Below, in pieces: positions 22,409-31,900 of a DNA stretch of 34,055 nt. Source of the stretch: CAIPBY01 sp041671305 (lineage in GTDB: Bacteria > Patescibacteriota > Patescibacteriia > 2-01-FULL-39-33); assembly GCA_041671305.1 (NCBI GenBank), contig JBAZBX010000008.1, forward strand, positions 1 through 34,055. The letters run 5' to 3'. The first letter of the stretch is position 1. The number at the start of each line of letters is the position of its first letter. The notes below the pieces were generated by a model. That model worked only from the letters and a program-made list of their open reading frames with translations, did no database searches and was not told where the DNA came from. Both the position numbers and the translations under genes were made by a program.

Positions 22409-22515
22409 TGTCATTCCGACCGAGCTCTCAAGAGCGAGTGGAGGAATCCCTTTTGTGCTAACTGAAAGCGATTCCTCCGTTTCGTATGGATTACCATACT
22501 TCAGTCGGAATGACA
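22409..22515. repeat. Nested palindromic repeat (MITE-like)
   Basis: Outer arms TGTCATTCCGAC (22409-22420) and GTCGGAATGACA (22504-22515) are perfect. Inside are three further hairpins: GCTCT/AGAGC (22424-22435), GGAGGAATC/GATTCCTCC (22440-22448, 22470-22478) and GTATGG/CCATAC (22484-22499). As a cruciform or RNA it gives a cloverleaf. TGTCATTCCGA-type palindromes are known as dispersed repeats in many bacteria. It lies between pth and the der terminator. Confidence 0.85.
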
Positions 22516-22561
22516 AAAGTATAATTAAAATTATAAAGCAAATAATTCAATCTGTATAGTT

Positions 22562-22592
22562 AAATAAAAAAGCCCCAGAGAATTGCGGGGCT
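22562..22592 (-). terminator. Terminator of the LCP-der operon
   Basis: AGCCCC (22571-22576) and GGGGCT (22587-22592) with an A run at 22565-22571, which reads as a T run on the - strand, 11 bases after the der stop codon. Confidence 0.85.
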
Positions 22593-22602
22593 GAAAATTT
22601 TA

Positions 22603-23964
22603 TTATTTTTCTTTTGGCTGTTTCCATCTGATAACTTCAATCTGAATGGGAGTGCCGATTATCTGGAATTGTTCCCTGAGATTATTCTGCAGGAAACGGA
22701 TATAGGAAAAATGAAGAGTGAGAGGATCGTTGACATGAATAATAAACCTCGGAGGATTTGATCGTACTTGTTCAATTTTGTAGATGTAAGGATTTTTCAA
22801 ACCTTTGCCTCGTGATGGCCGGTGCTGTTTGATTTTGGATTTGAGGAATCTATCCAATTGCGATTGGCTTATTTCTATGGCAGCGGATTTTTTTATTTCC
22901 AGAACCAGGTCAAGAATTTTTCTGGCTCTTTGTCCGCTTTTGGCGGAGATGAAGATAAGTGGCGCCCACCAAATATATGGAAATTCATTCTGATAATATT
23001 CTTTGAATTTATTTACGGTATTGGTGTCTTTGTCGTCAATTAAATCCCACTTGTTGGCTACCATGATCATGGGTTTGGATTCTTCCAAAATCGCTTGGGT
23101 GATTTTTTTGTCTTGAGAATTAATCCTTTGTTGTACTTCGGTCACAAAAAGCACTACGTCAGCTTCCTTGATGGCAAACAAAGATTTATCCACGGATTTT
23201 CGTTCCAAGCTTCTGGGAGTGATTTTGGCGTGTTTTCTGATTCCAGCTGTATCAATGAGAATAAATCTATGGTCTTGATAATAGAATTCCATGTCTTGAG
23301 ACTCTCTGGTGGTGTGGGCAATATCAGTAACAATAACTCTGTCTTCGCCCAAAATAGCGTTAAGTAATGAGGATTTTCCTACGTTTGGTTTGCCCAAAAT
23401 AGCAATTTTGATGGCACGTTCTTTTTCTTTGCGCGCCTTGGTTTTTTCTGCTGGCAATCTCTCCATGATTAAATCCATCAAGTCTCCGCAACCGGAACCA
23501 TTGGCACCGGAAACCATTATTGGTTCGCCGAGATTTAATTTATATAAATCACCTTCAAGCTGTCTTTGTTTCAGGCTGTCGGCTTTATTGGCGACAAGAA
23601 TTATTTTATTTTTTAATCCTTTTTTAATCAAAGCATTGGCCAAGTCTTTGTCTGAGGGAAGTATTCCAGCTTTAATATCCACTACAAAAAGTATTAAATC
23701 AGAATTTTTGATAGCCAGGTTGGCTTGAGCGACGACTTGCTTCTCAATTTCTCCTGGATGCTTTTTATCAATATCCAATCCTCCGGTATCAGTCAATTCA
23801 AATTCTCGGCCTTGCCATTTGGAGATGTCAATATTTCTGTCACGGGTTGTTCCTGAGACATCAGAAACCAGCGCCTTACTTTTTTCTATGAGGCGATTAA
23901 ACAAGGTGGATTTGCCGACGTTGGCGCGTCCGACGAGGGCGACTTTGGGTAATTGGTTTTCCAT
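22603..23964 (-). CDS. der: Ribosome-assembly GTPase Der (EngA)
   Basis: A 453-aa protein with two tandem GTPase domains, the mark of Der. G1 of the first is GRANVGKSTLFN (about residues 12-23), with DTGGLD and NKAD; the second has GKPNVGKSSLLN (about 191-202), DTAGIRKHAKI and ANKWDLID. A C-terminal KH-like domain follows (PPRFIIHVNDPLTLHFSYIRFL). Der acts in maturation of the large ribosomal subunit. It begins four bases after the LCP gene, so the two are co-transcribed. Confidence 0.97.
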   Translation of the reverse strand: MENQLPKVALVGRANVGKSTLFNRLIEKSKALVSDVSGTTRDRNIDISKWQGREFELTDTGGLDIDKKHPGEIEKQVVAQANLAIKNSDLILFVVDIKAGILPSDKDLANALIKKGLKNKIILVANKADSLKQRQLEGDLYKLNLGEPIMVSGANGSGCGDLMDLIMERLPAEKTKARKEKERAIKIAILGKPNVGKSSLLNAILGEDRVIVTDIAHTTRESQDMEFYYQDHRFILIDTAGIRKHAKITPRSLERKSVDKSLFAIKEADVVLFVTEVQQRINSQDKKITQAILEESKPMIMVANKWDLIDDKDTNTVNKFKEYYQNEFPYIWWAPLIFISAKSGQRARKILDLVLEIKKSAAIEISQSQLDRFLKSKIKQHRPSRGKGLKNPYIYKIEQVRSNPPRFIIHVNDPLTLHFSYIRFLQNNLREQFQIIGTPIQIEVIRWKQPKEK

Positions 23965-23968
23965 ATTT

Positions 23969-25642
23969 TTATTTTCCGAGTACGATTAGTATGTCTGCGT
24001 TGGAGGTCAGTCCCGCGGGCAAAGTTATTGAAGAAGATACTCCATAAATTTTTTGCAGTTCAGCGAGGCTTTGTGGAGCACTACCGGAGACGTCATAGAT
24101 ATGAATGGATTTATAGTCGCGCGTAGGAGCATTACCAGTACCAGAAATTACAAATCCTTTGGTTTGTAATTTAACTTTCTCTTGTCCTGCCCAGCCCGTA
24201 ATCAAAGTACCATTTTTTATTTCTATCTTAGCTTTTTCAGAAGTGAAAGCTGGTTTGACGGGAGTGACTGGGAGAGTGGTGCTAGCTTCTGTTTGCGGGG
24301 TTGTAGATGAAGATGTTGCGGCACCGTCAATTATTTGTGTTGTAGAAGACGAAGTTGTTGTCGTGGTTGTAGGTGTTGATGAGATGAGAGGCTCTTTCTT
24401 GCTTTGTTGATTTAATTTTTCTAATTCAGCCGTGAAGTTTTCATCGTTGCCCGTATCAATTATCATGGGCGTTGATGATCCCAAGAAAATATTTTTCCAA
24501 GTCGCTTTGAGTTTGGAATAAGAGCCTCCGACGGGAAGCAGGACATAGGCACCATTCATTATTTGCGACCTTAGAAATCCTCCGGCCGCGTCATCTAGGG
24601 TTAGATGTAGGGCGCTATTGGTGTCAACATTTTTTCCAAGCTGGTATATTCTTAGCATTTCCCAGATTTGTAAATTAGTTTGGATGTTCTCGTTGTAAGC
24701 TGAAAGCAGGCTGTTTATTTTGGAAATATTAAATAAGGTTCCGGTGGATAATATTTTATCTTTGACGGCGGATAATATTTTTTGTTGCCTTTTGGATCTG
24801 GCAAAATCTGATCCTTCCGAGCCAAGGGCGTGTCTTGATCGGGCATATTTGAGGGCAGTGGCACCATCAAAATGATGAGGCCCTTTGCGGATAACTAATT
24901 TTTCAAAACGACTCTCAATCGGATAGGCATCTTCTCGTCCTCGTATGGGGTAGCTGTAATCAATTAAATCCTTATCAACTTCTACATCAACTCCACCGAA
25001 TTGGTCAATTAATTTTTCAAAGCCGTCAAAATCCACAGTTATATAATAAGGAATTTCAATTCCAAGCAGTTTACTTAGCGCTTGTGTCGTGACTTCTCCG
25101 CCACTTCCTTCTTTGCGTTGTTCGGCATAAGCATTGATAGCATTTATCTTCATCCAGCCATATCCGTCTACTTTGACGTACATATCGCGAGGTATGGACA
25201 TCATAGCTATCTGATTGGTGCTCGGTTTGTAGGAACCCAGAATCATGGTATCTGTGAGCATTCCTCCATCATGCCCCTTTCCTCCTATACCCATCAAGAG
25301 AACATTGATTCTGTCCTCATCTTCACCGATTAATTTTTTGTCTTGGCTAGTTATGAGTTGTCCTACTTGGCTGAAAACGTTTAGCTGTGATAAATTCTCC
25401 ACCAAGCTTTTTCCGCTAAAGATTACTGAAGAGGCAAAAGCAACCACGCCAACGAAAATAGTCACTATTATAATGATAGCTAGGGTTTTCCAGCGTCTTA
25501 AAAAAAAGCCTTTTTGAGGTTTTCGTCTATAAATTGGCTTAATTGATGTATTATTTGACTCGGAGGATGATTTTTGCTGATTGATTTCTTTATCATCTAG
25601 GGGTTCTTCCGGCAAAAAATTGATTTTAACTTCTGATTGCAT
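23969..25642 (-). CDS. LCP-family (LytR-CpsA-Psr) protein with LytR_C domain
   Basis: A 557-aa protein. A charged cytoplasmic start of about 48 residues is followed by a membrane helix (LAIIIIVTIFVGVVAFASSVI), then the LCP catalytic domain at about 105-310: INVLLMGIGGKG, MLTDTMILGSYKP, SIPRDMYVKV, GWMKINAINAYAE, FDGFEKLIDQFGGVDVEV, FDGATALKYARSRHA and the RSKRQQKIL helix. LCP enzymes attach polyprenyl-linked glycans to peptidoglycan or proteins. A Thr/Ser-rich linker precedes a C-terminal LytR_C domain (IEIKNGTLITGWAG...). Together with LepB opposite it forms an envelope locus. Confidence 0.93.
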   Translation of the reverse strand: MQSEVKINFLPEEPLDDKEINQQKSSSESNNTSIKPIYRRKPQKGFFLRRWKTLAIIIIVTIFVGVVAFASSVIFSGKSLVENLSQLNVFSQVGQLITSQDKKLIGEDEDRINVLLMGIGGKGHDGGMLTDTMILGSYKPSTNQIAMMSIPRDMYVKVDGYGWMKINAINAYAEQRKEGSGGEVTTQALSKLLGIEIPYYITVDFDGFEKLIDQFGGVDVEVDKDLIDYSYPIRGREDAYPIESRFEKLVIRKGPHHFDGATALKYARSRHALGSEGSDFARSKRQQKILSAVKDKILSTGTLFNISKINSLLSAYNENIQTNLQIWEMLRIYQLGKNVDTNSALHLTLDDAAGGFLRSQIMNGAYVLLPVGGSYSKLKATWKNIFLGSSTPMIIDTGNDENFTAELEKLNQQSKKEPLISSTPTTTTTTSSSTTQIIDGAATSSSTTPQTEASTTLPVTPVKPAFTSEKAKIEIKNGTLITGWAGQEKVKLQTKGFVISGTGNAPTRDYKSIHIYDVSGSAPQSLAELQKIYGVSSSITLPAGLTSNADILIVLGK

Positions 25643-25686
25643 GGGACTTTTGTCTTATTTATGACATAATTTATAGCTCAGTATGT

Positions 25687-25715
25687 ATTATAACTCATTG
25701 ATTGAAATTTGCCAA
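25687..25715 (-). promoter_or_regulatory. Promoter of the LCP-der operon
   Basis: Read on the - strand: TTGGCA (25715-25710), 17 bases and TATAAT (25692-25687). A 9-bp inverted repeat, ATGACATAA (25661-25669) with TTATGTCAT (25720-25728), flanks it. Confidence 0.75.
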
Positions 25716-25737
25716 TGATTTATGTCATAGTTAATGC

Positions 25738-25765
25738 TTGCAATTTTTAATTTTTATGTTATAAT
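25738..25765 (+). promoter_or_regulatory. Promoter of lepB
   Basis: TTGCAA (25738-25743), 16 bases and TATAAT (25760-25765), 36 bases before the lepB ATG. It is divergent from the LCP promoter. Confidence 0.75.
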
Positions 25766-25801
25766 AGATAAAAGTTATTATTTTTAATTTCCAACAAAAT
25801 A

Positions 25802-26470
25802 ATGTCAAATGAACCATACGATTACAATACAGCAGAGCCCAATGTTTCCAAATTGAGATCCGTGGGAGAATTCATATTTGAGCTCGTGAAGATAGTTGTG
25901 ATTTCTTTTGTCATTATCTTGGCGGTACGTTTTTTCTTGATGGAACCGTTTTATGTCAAAGGAGCGTCCATGGAACCCAATTTTTATGATCATCAATATC
26001 TAGTGATTGAAAAATTGTCTTATAGATTTGATGCGCCCAAGAGGGGAGACGTGGTAGTATTCAGGTATCCGGCCGATCCCAAGCAGTTTTTTATAAAAAG
26101 AGTTATCGGTTTGCCGGGAGAGCATATTCGTGTTGAAGCCGGCGGAGTGTATTTGGCGGGCAAAGATTCGGATTTATTGATTCCGGAGAGTTATATACCG
26201 ACAACAACAAAAACGGAATTGCCATTAAAGGGTTATGGAGATGTTACTCTGGGAAGCGATGAATATTTTTTGCTCGGAGATAATAGGACGGAAAGTTTGG
26301 ATTCCCGGGTATTTGGTCCGGTCAAAAAAGATTTTTTAATAGGCAGGACTTGGATTAGGGGTTGGCCGTTTAACCAGATCAAGGTTTTTGGTTCTCCTGA
26401 TTACAGTTCTCTAAATAATTCAGCTACCACTACCGATGTCAGTGTGACCGCTAGTTCTAGCGCTAACTAA
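25802..26470 (+). CDS. lepB: Signal peptidase I
   Basis: A 222-aa protein with one N-terminal membrane helix (about residues 29-47). The S26 boxes are clear: GASMEPNF with nucleophile Ser56, RGDVVVFRYP, FIKRVIGLPGEHI with general base Lys99, and LLGDNRTESLDSRVFGPV near residue 160. It cuts signal peptides from exported proteins at the outer face of the membrane, and the surface proteins at 28919 and 32244 are likely clients. A Ser/Thr-rich tail follows the catalytic domain. hisS starts 26 bases downstream. Confidence 0.96.
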   Translation: MSNEPYDYNTAEPNVSKLRSVGEFIFELVKIVVISFVIILAVRFFLMEPFYVKGASMEPNFYDHQYLVIEKLSYRFDAPKRGDVVVFRYPADPKQFFIKRVIGLPGEHIRVEAGGVYLAGKDSDLLIPESYIPTTTKTELPLKGYGDVTLGSDEYFLLGDNRTESLDSRVFGPVKKDFLIGRTWIRGWPFNQIKVFGSPDYSSLNNSATTTDVSVTASSSAN

Positions 26471-26496
26471 TTTTTATTTCAAATTTTTATCATCAT

Positions 26497-28014
26497 ATGC
26501 CTAGACCCAAAAAAATAGAGACAGATAAGTCTTCCCTTATTGGCGCCAAAAAATCCAAGAAAGGAAGAAAGGAATTGATAAATGTGACTGGCATGAGAGA
26601 CATTTTGCCTCAAGACCAGAAATATTGGCAAGCGGTGTCTCACGTCGCTCAAAAAATTGCCACCGATTATGGCTATGGTAAAATAGAAACCCCTATTTTG
26701 GAATATACTGATGTTTTTGCCAGAGGAATAGGCAAACAAACGGATATTGTAGAAAAGGAAATGTATACTTTTGAAGATTCCGGCGGAGACAGCTTGACTT
26801 TGCGTCCTGAGGGTACGGCTGCGGTCGTAAGATCATATATCCAGCATGGCATGATCAATCAGATACAGCCGGTTAAGTTTTTCTATGAAGGACCTATGTT
26901 TCGCCATGAAAAGCCCCAATCCGGCAGATATCGCCAGTTTTATCAATTCGGTTATGAGGCTATTGGCGAATCAAGTCCCGCCCTGGACGCTCAGTTGATT
27001 CTTATGGGTTGGAATTGTTTGAATGAGCTTGGTCTGGAATCGGTTATTCAAGTCAACAGTATGGGTTGCCCGACTTGCCGAGAGGAATTCAAAAAAGCCT
27101 TGCTCAAATATTATAAACCAAAAACAAAGCAATTGTGTGAGAGTTGCCAAAGGAGATTAGTCAAAAATCCTTTGCGATTACTAGATTGCAAGGAAGAGTC
27201 TTGCCAGAAATTCAAAGATGAAGCACCTCAAATTTTGGATTATTTGGATGAAGAATGCAAGAAGCATTTTATGAAAGTTATAGAATATCTTGATGAATTG
27301 GATTTGCCTTATGTGCTTAATTCCGGGATTGTCAGGGGATTGGATTATTATTCCAAAACCGTATTTGAATATTGGTCTGCCGATGACGGCGAGGGTAAGT
27401 CAGCTTTGGGAGGTGGAGGCAGATATGACGGATTAGTAGAAATGTTGGGTGGACGGGACAATACTCCTGCTTGTGGATTAGGTTTGGGCATGGATAGGAT
27501 AGTATCTAAGTTGCGTGAGAAAGAAATTGATGTGCCGGAGGTATATCAGGCAGAAATTTTTGTGGCTCAGCTGGGAGAAGCCGCCAAAAAGAAAACCTTT
27601 GTGCTTTATGAAAAACTCAGAAGAAGAGGATTCAAAGTATCCCAGGCTTTTTATAAGGATAATTTGAAGACTCAACTGGAAATGGCCAACAAATTAAAAG
27701 TTAAATTTACTTTGATTATAGGCCAGAAAGAAGTCGGCGAAGGCACGGTTCTAGTCCGTGATATGGAAGGCGGAATTCAGGAAGTTGTAGATTTCAATAA
27801 GATTGAATCTGACATGACCAAAAGATTAGATAAATGGCATCAGCAAAAATTAGAAAAATTTACGGCTCCAGAAGTTGAAGATATTCCGGAGGGAAAAACA
27901 AAAGGAGAAAAGAGAGCCAAAGATCTGGATGATTTCAACGGCGAAGCTGATTTCAATTTTGAAGATTCTTACGGCGGAGATACGATGTTTGCCGGAGACA
28001 ACGAAGATTACTAA
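26497..28014 (+). CDS. hisS: Histidyl-tRNA synthetase with terminal extensions
   Basis: A 505-aa class II synthetase, longer than the usual 420-430. A Lys-rich start of about 28 residues precedes the core (TGMRDILPQDQKYW). Motif 2 is FYEGPMFRHEKPQSGRYRQFYQFGYE; the HisRS-specific GIVRGLDYYSKTVFEY is near residue 273; motif 3 GLGLGMDRI is near 329. An insertion domain has CPTC, CESC and C-x4-C groups (about 188-234) that may bind zinc. An acidic Asp/Glu/Gly-rich tail of about 60 residues follows the anticodon domain. It charges tRNA-His. Confidence 0.95.
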   Translation: MPRPKKIETDKSSLIGAKKSKKGRKELINVTGMRDILPQDQKYWQAVSHVAQKIATDYGYGKIETPILEYTDVFARGIGKQTDIVEKEMYTFEDSGGDSLTLRPEGTAAVVRSYIQHGMINQIQPVKFFYEGPMFRHEKPQSGRYRQFYQFGYEAIGESSPALDAQLILMGWNCLNELGLESVIQVNSMGCPTCREEFKKALLKYYKPKTKQLCESCQRRLVKNPLRLLDCKEESCQKFKDEAPQILDYLDEECKKHFMKVIEYLDELDLPYVLNSGIVRGLDYYSKTVFEYWSADDGEGKSALGGGGRYDGLVEMLGGRDNTPACGLGLGMDRIVSKLREKEIDVPEVYQAEIFVAQLGEAAKKKTFVLYEKLRRRGFKVSQAFYKDNLKTQLEMANKLKVKFTLIIGQKEVGEGTVLVRDMEGGIQEVVDFNKIESDMTKRLDKWHQQKLEKFTAPEVEDIPEGKTKGEKRAKDLDDFNGEADFNFEDSYGGDTMFAGDNEDY

Positions 28015-28078
28015 TTAATAATTAATATATCCGAATCTGTTTCAAAAATAGGTTCCATAGAAAGAGAGGTGAATTAAC

Positions 28079-28312
28079 GTGGCTGAAGTAAAAAGAAAAA
28101 AGGGAGAAACTTTTGAATCTTTGATGAGAAGGTTTAGTAAGAAGGTTCAGCAAAGCGGCAGATTGATTCAGAGTAGAAAAATTCGTTTTTTTGAATCCAA
28201 AAAGAACAAAACCAGAGTTCGTGCTGCAGCATCAAGAAGATCAGAAATAAATTCTAAACGAGAATATTTGAAGAAGATAGGAAAGTTAATTGAAGAACCG
28301 ACCAGAAGATAA
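28079..28312 (+). CDS. rpsU: 30S ribosomal protein S21 (bS21)
   Basis: A 77-aa basic protein starting at GTG (28079) with an AGAGGTG ribosome binding site seven to eight bases upstream. The N-terminal part VKRKKGETFESLMRRFSKKVQQSG corresponds to the conserved S21 segment; a basic C-terminal half follows (KIRFFESKKNKTRVRAAASRR). S21 sits near the 3' end of 16S rRNA and helps initiation. It is followed by a terminator and then yqeY, the usual neighbour. Confidence 0.88.
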   Translation: MAEVKRKKGETFESLMRRFSKKVQQSGRLIQSRKIRFFESKKNKTRVRAAASRRSEINSKREYLKKIGKLIEEPTRR

Positions 28313-28314
28313 AT

Positions 28315-28373
28315 TCCTCAGATTATCTGCCAGTTTTGCAAAAGTAAAGCTGGCAGGAATGTGAGGATTTTTT
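28315..28373 (+). terminator. Two-part terminator after rpsU
   Basis: Outer TCCTCA (28315-28320) with TGAGGA (28362-28367) and inner CTGCCAG with CTGGCAG, followed by TTTTTT. Partial read-through into yqeY is possible. Confidence 0.75.
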
Positions 28374-28391
28374 AATAATTAAAATAATTTT

Positions 28392-28853
28392 ATGCTTCAA
28401 CAGCAGATAAGCCAGGATTTTTTGGTGGCCTACAAAGAAAAAAGAGAATTAGAAGTGTCTACTCTTCGTATGCTCAAGGCTACTTTGACCAATAAATTAA
28501 TTGAGAAAAAAATGGCCAAGGAGGAAATGTTGTCTGACGAAGAGACGATAGCCGTTATCAAGTCGGAAGTAAAAAAGAGAAAAGATTCAGTTGAGTCTTA
28601 TGAATCTGGTGGAAGACAAGATTTGGCAGATAAGGAAAAAGCGGAAATATCCATCTTGGAAAAATATTTGCCTCAGCAGTTATCCGAGGATAAGGTCAGA
28701 GAATTGGTCTTGGCGGTTATCTTGGAAATGGGAACAGTTGTTCCGTCTGATTTTGGCAAGGTAATGGGAGCGGTAATGGCGAAATCACAGGGTGCGGCAG
28801 ACGGACAGACAGTCTCCAAGATTTTGAAAGAGGAGTTGGGCAAAATGGCATAA
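28392..28853 (+). CDS. yqeY: YqeY/GatB-tail family protein
   Basis: A 153-aa protein of standard YqeY length, all helical. Diagnostic parts are ELEVSTLRMLKATLTNKLIEK, KSEVKKRKDSVESYESGGRQDLADKEKAEI, LEKYLPQQLSEDKV and the final GKVMGAVMAKSQGAADGQTVSKILKEEL. The last domain is related to the tRNA-binding tail of the GatB amidotransferase subunit, so a tRNA-related role is suspected, but no activity is established. Its place after rpsU is the common bacterial arrangement. Confidence 0.93.
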   Translation: MLQQQISQDFLVAYKEKRELEVSTLRMLKATLTNKLIEKKMAKEEMLSDEETIAVIKSEVKKRKDSVESYESGGRQDLADKEKAEISILEKYLPQQLSEDKVRELVLAVILEMGTVVPSDFGKVMGAVMAKSQGAADGQTVSKILKEELGKMA

Positions 28854-28859
28854 ATATAT

Positions 28860-28889
28860 TTGCGCCTTTGTTGTTGATTATGTTATAAT
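28860..28889 (+). promoter_or_regulatory. Probable promoter of the 1099-aa surface protein
   Basis: TTGCGC (28860-28865), 18 bases and TATAAT (28884-28889), about 30 bases before ATG at 28919. The -35 is only fair. Confidence 0.55.
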
Positions 28890-28918
28890 TAATAACAAAT
28901 ATATTAACTTCCAAAACT

Positions 28919-31900
28919 ATGTTCAAGGAACGGCTTTTTTCCATGCAAAGGTCGTCAACCAAAAGAAAATCTTTCTGGATTTCTTTTTTAGTTGTCTTTT
29001 TGCTTTTGTTTTTTACTTTAAGTGTGGGGATAATATCTCCAACTTTTGCTCAAAGTAGCAATGATAATCTCAATACTTTCGCCACGGCATCCGGACTTCC
29101 TCAGGTGGATTTAGTCACCTTCATTGGAAGATTAGTTCAAATCTTTTTGAGTATTATTGGAATAGTTTTGGTTTTGCTGATTATGTATGGCGGTTTTATT
29201 TGGATGACGTCCGAAGGTGATCCTGGCAAGGTGGATAAAGCCAAGAGAATTATTATAAATGCTATCATTGGCTTGATTATAATTATGGCTTCTTTTGCCA
29301 TCGCTACTTTTGTCATGAGCTGGCTGAGTGGTAGTGGAAATGGAAATCAAAACCAAAAAACTCCTTGCATAGGTTGTGATAATGATTGGTATAGATCAAA
29401 TATCGGCAGAGGTCCGATTGAAAGCGTTTACCCGGCTCCGAATCAGAAAGATGTCAGTATTGATACGGTTATAGTGGTGACTTTCAAAGAGCCGGTAACT
29501 AGTAGTACTATTTATGGGGCTAACGGTTTTATTAATGCCAATACAATTCAAATTTGTCAGGCTTCTTCAACCGGCGCATGCATAGCTGGATCGGGATTTG
29601 ACGCAGGTGATTTTGTTTCAACTACCGTCTCTAGTACCCCTGACAATAAGACTTATGTTTTTACTCCCAACAAGAATTTAGGTCCGGCTGACGGCCAAAA
29701 CAGATATTTCAAAGTCACTCTCGGTAATGGAATCACCAAACTGGGTAAAACTGATTCTATCTTTGGAGTCGGCGGACAATATGCTTGGTCATTTCAGACC
29801 AATGGCAAGATGGATCTTAATCCTCCTTATGTGATAGCTTCCAGTATTTATCCTTATGCTGATGATGTTAAAGACACTTATGATAATGTGAGTACTCCGT
29901 CAACTGGAGTCGTTACTTCAACTTTTTCGGCTGTGACGGCCAATGTTCCCGTAGGAATTATGGGAAAAGATGCCACAGTTCATCTATACTTGGACAGTTC
30001 TTTGATCGTAGAAATAGGTACCAATGCATCTGGCGGTTTCAAGGCGTATGTAAGAAGTCCAAGTGGGTTTGGGGTCGCCACGACTACGCCGACAGAGGGA
30101 GTTCTTATACAGTTTACGGTATCTAGTGATGGCACTTATATAACTTTTGATGATAATAATCCCGCATTATATTTAGGAGTAGTTTATAAAACTGATGGTG
30201 TGTGCGCTGGAAAGTCACGATGTCTTCCACTTGATGCTGTTAACAAAAATTCCGTGGATCTCAGTGGTCTTATTATGGAGTCCAGAATATCTGAGGATCC
30301 AAGTAGCCTTCTTGGACCTCCTTTCCCCCAGGGTTCGCGAGGGTCTTTTAGGGTTTTTCCGGCTACCTTGGGAGACAGATTTATTATCCAAAATGGCAAC
30401 AATGCTTATAAATTTATGTTTGTGGACGAGGAAGAAACCAGATCAACAATTACTATTCCAAAAACAGAAAGCGGCGTGCCAGCAGGTAATGATACTTACA
30501 ACGTAGTTAAGGTCAGTAGCACCACCCTTGCATTATCCATAGACAATTTGGCCAAGGCCATAAATGACAGTCCGGCTGGTTCACTGGTTACTGCGGAGGC
30601 TAATCCTACAAATGTGGTGGTTAGGGCCAAGCAATCTGGGTCAGGAGGAAACTCAATTCAAATTATACGATGGTCTGGTGAGGTAGCTACATCGGAATTT
30701 TTGTCTGGCGGACAGAACATATCTTATGGTAGGCATACAGACAGTACTACGGTAGATCCGCAGGATTCGGCCAATAATTCTAAATTTCAAATTACTTTCA
30801 ATAAACCAATAAATCCGCTTTCTGTTAATGGAAATGTGATTGTGAAATCATTTAGCAATGGAGCTTGGAGTACTGTAAACGCTTCTACTACTTTTACTAA
30901 TCAATATCAAACAGTTGTTTTGACTGGTACCATTCCTTGCGGAGTAAATAGTTGCGGACAGCAAATTTATTGTTGGACTACGACTACTCCAGGAATGATT
31001 CCGACTTCTACCCCGTTTGAGGTTGAAATAAAGGCGGCAACTCTGAGAACTTGTACTAGCGTCAATGAATCTTGGTGTGGATCTGGTAGTGCAGAGACGG
31101 AAGACAGTTTTGGCGGTACTTGTGCGTCAAGCGCCAGATGCCAAAAAACTGTTGGCATGCAGACGGTGTATTATCCCAAGACATCTGATTTGACTAGTGG
31201 TATAGCTGATTTATCCAATAATTCTCTCAATGGTAATTATAATTATTATGCTATCTCTGGTGGAAATTTGGGGCTATCTGAAGGTAAATCCATTACCACT
31301 TCAGACGGTTCTGGCACTACTACGCCGTTTCCTTTACCGGCAAATACTTCTTTGTGGTCCAATCGTTCCACGGGTCCCTGGTCTGGCTCTGCCATCGCTA
31401 GTACTGCAGGCGGAGATAACTTTAAATGGAGCTTTTTCCTTTCTTCTTTGATTGATTTGGAGTCTCCTTTGATCAATAAGATTGAGCCTTATGGTGATCA
31501 AGTATATGGCACAGGAGAAGATCAGACTGCCATGGATCCGGTAAAAATAAGTTTTGACAGGATTATGGCGATTGATACTTTCAAACCGGGATGGGGCTAT
31601 GATAAAACTCAAAATACAGCTACCTGGACGCAAAGATTTTTGGTACTCCAGACAATTACCAGTGGAGCAAATCCAGTAGGATATTGGGTTGGATCAGCCA
31701 ACGTGGATAGCGATAATGATGGTTGGGCTAATTATACTCAAGCGATTATAAGGCATAATAATTTTGATCAGTCAGTTCAATATGGACCGCTGGTCGGTTC
31801 TGGTTTACAGTCCATCACTCAAAATTGTTTTTTGCCTGGCAATGGCCCTAAGTTTGCTAATGACGCTTCTTTTGCGGCAACGATGCTCTCAACATCAAGC

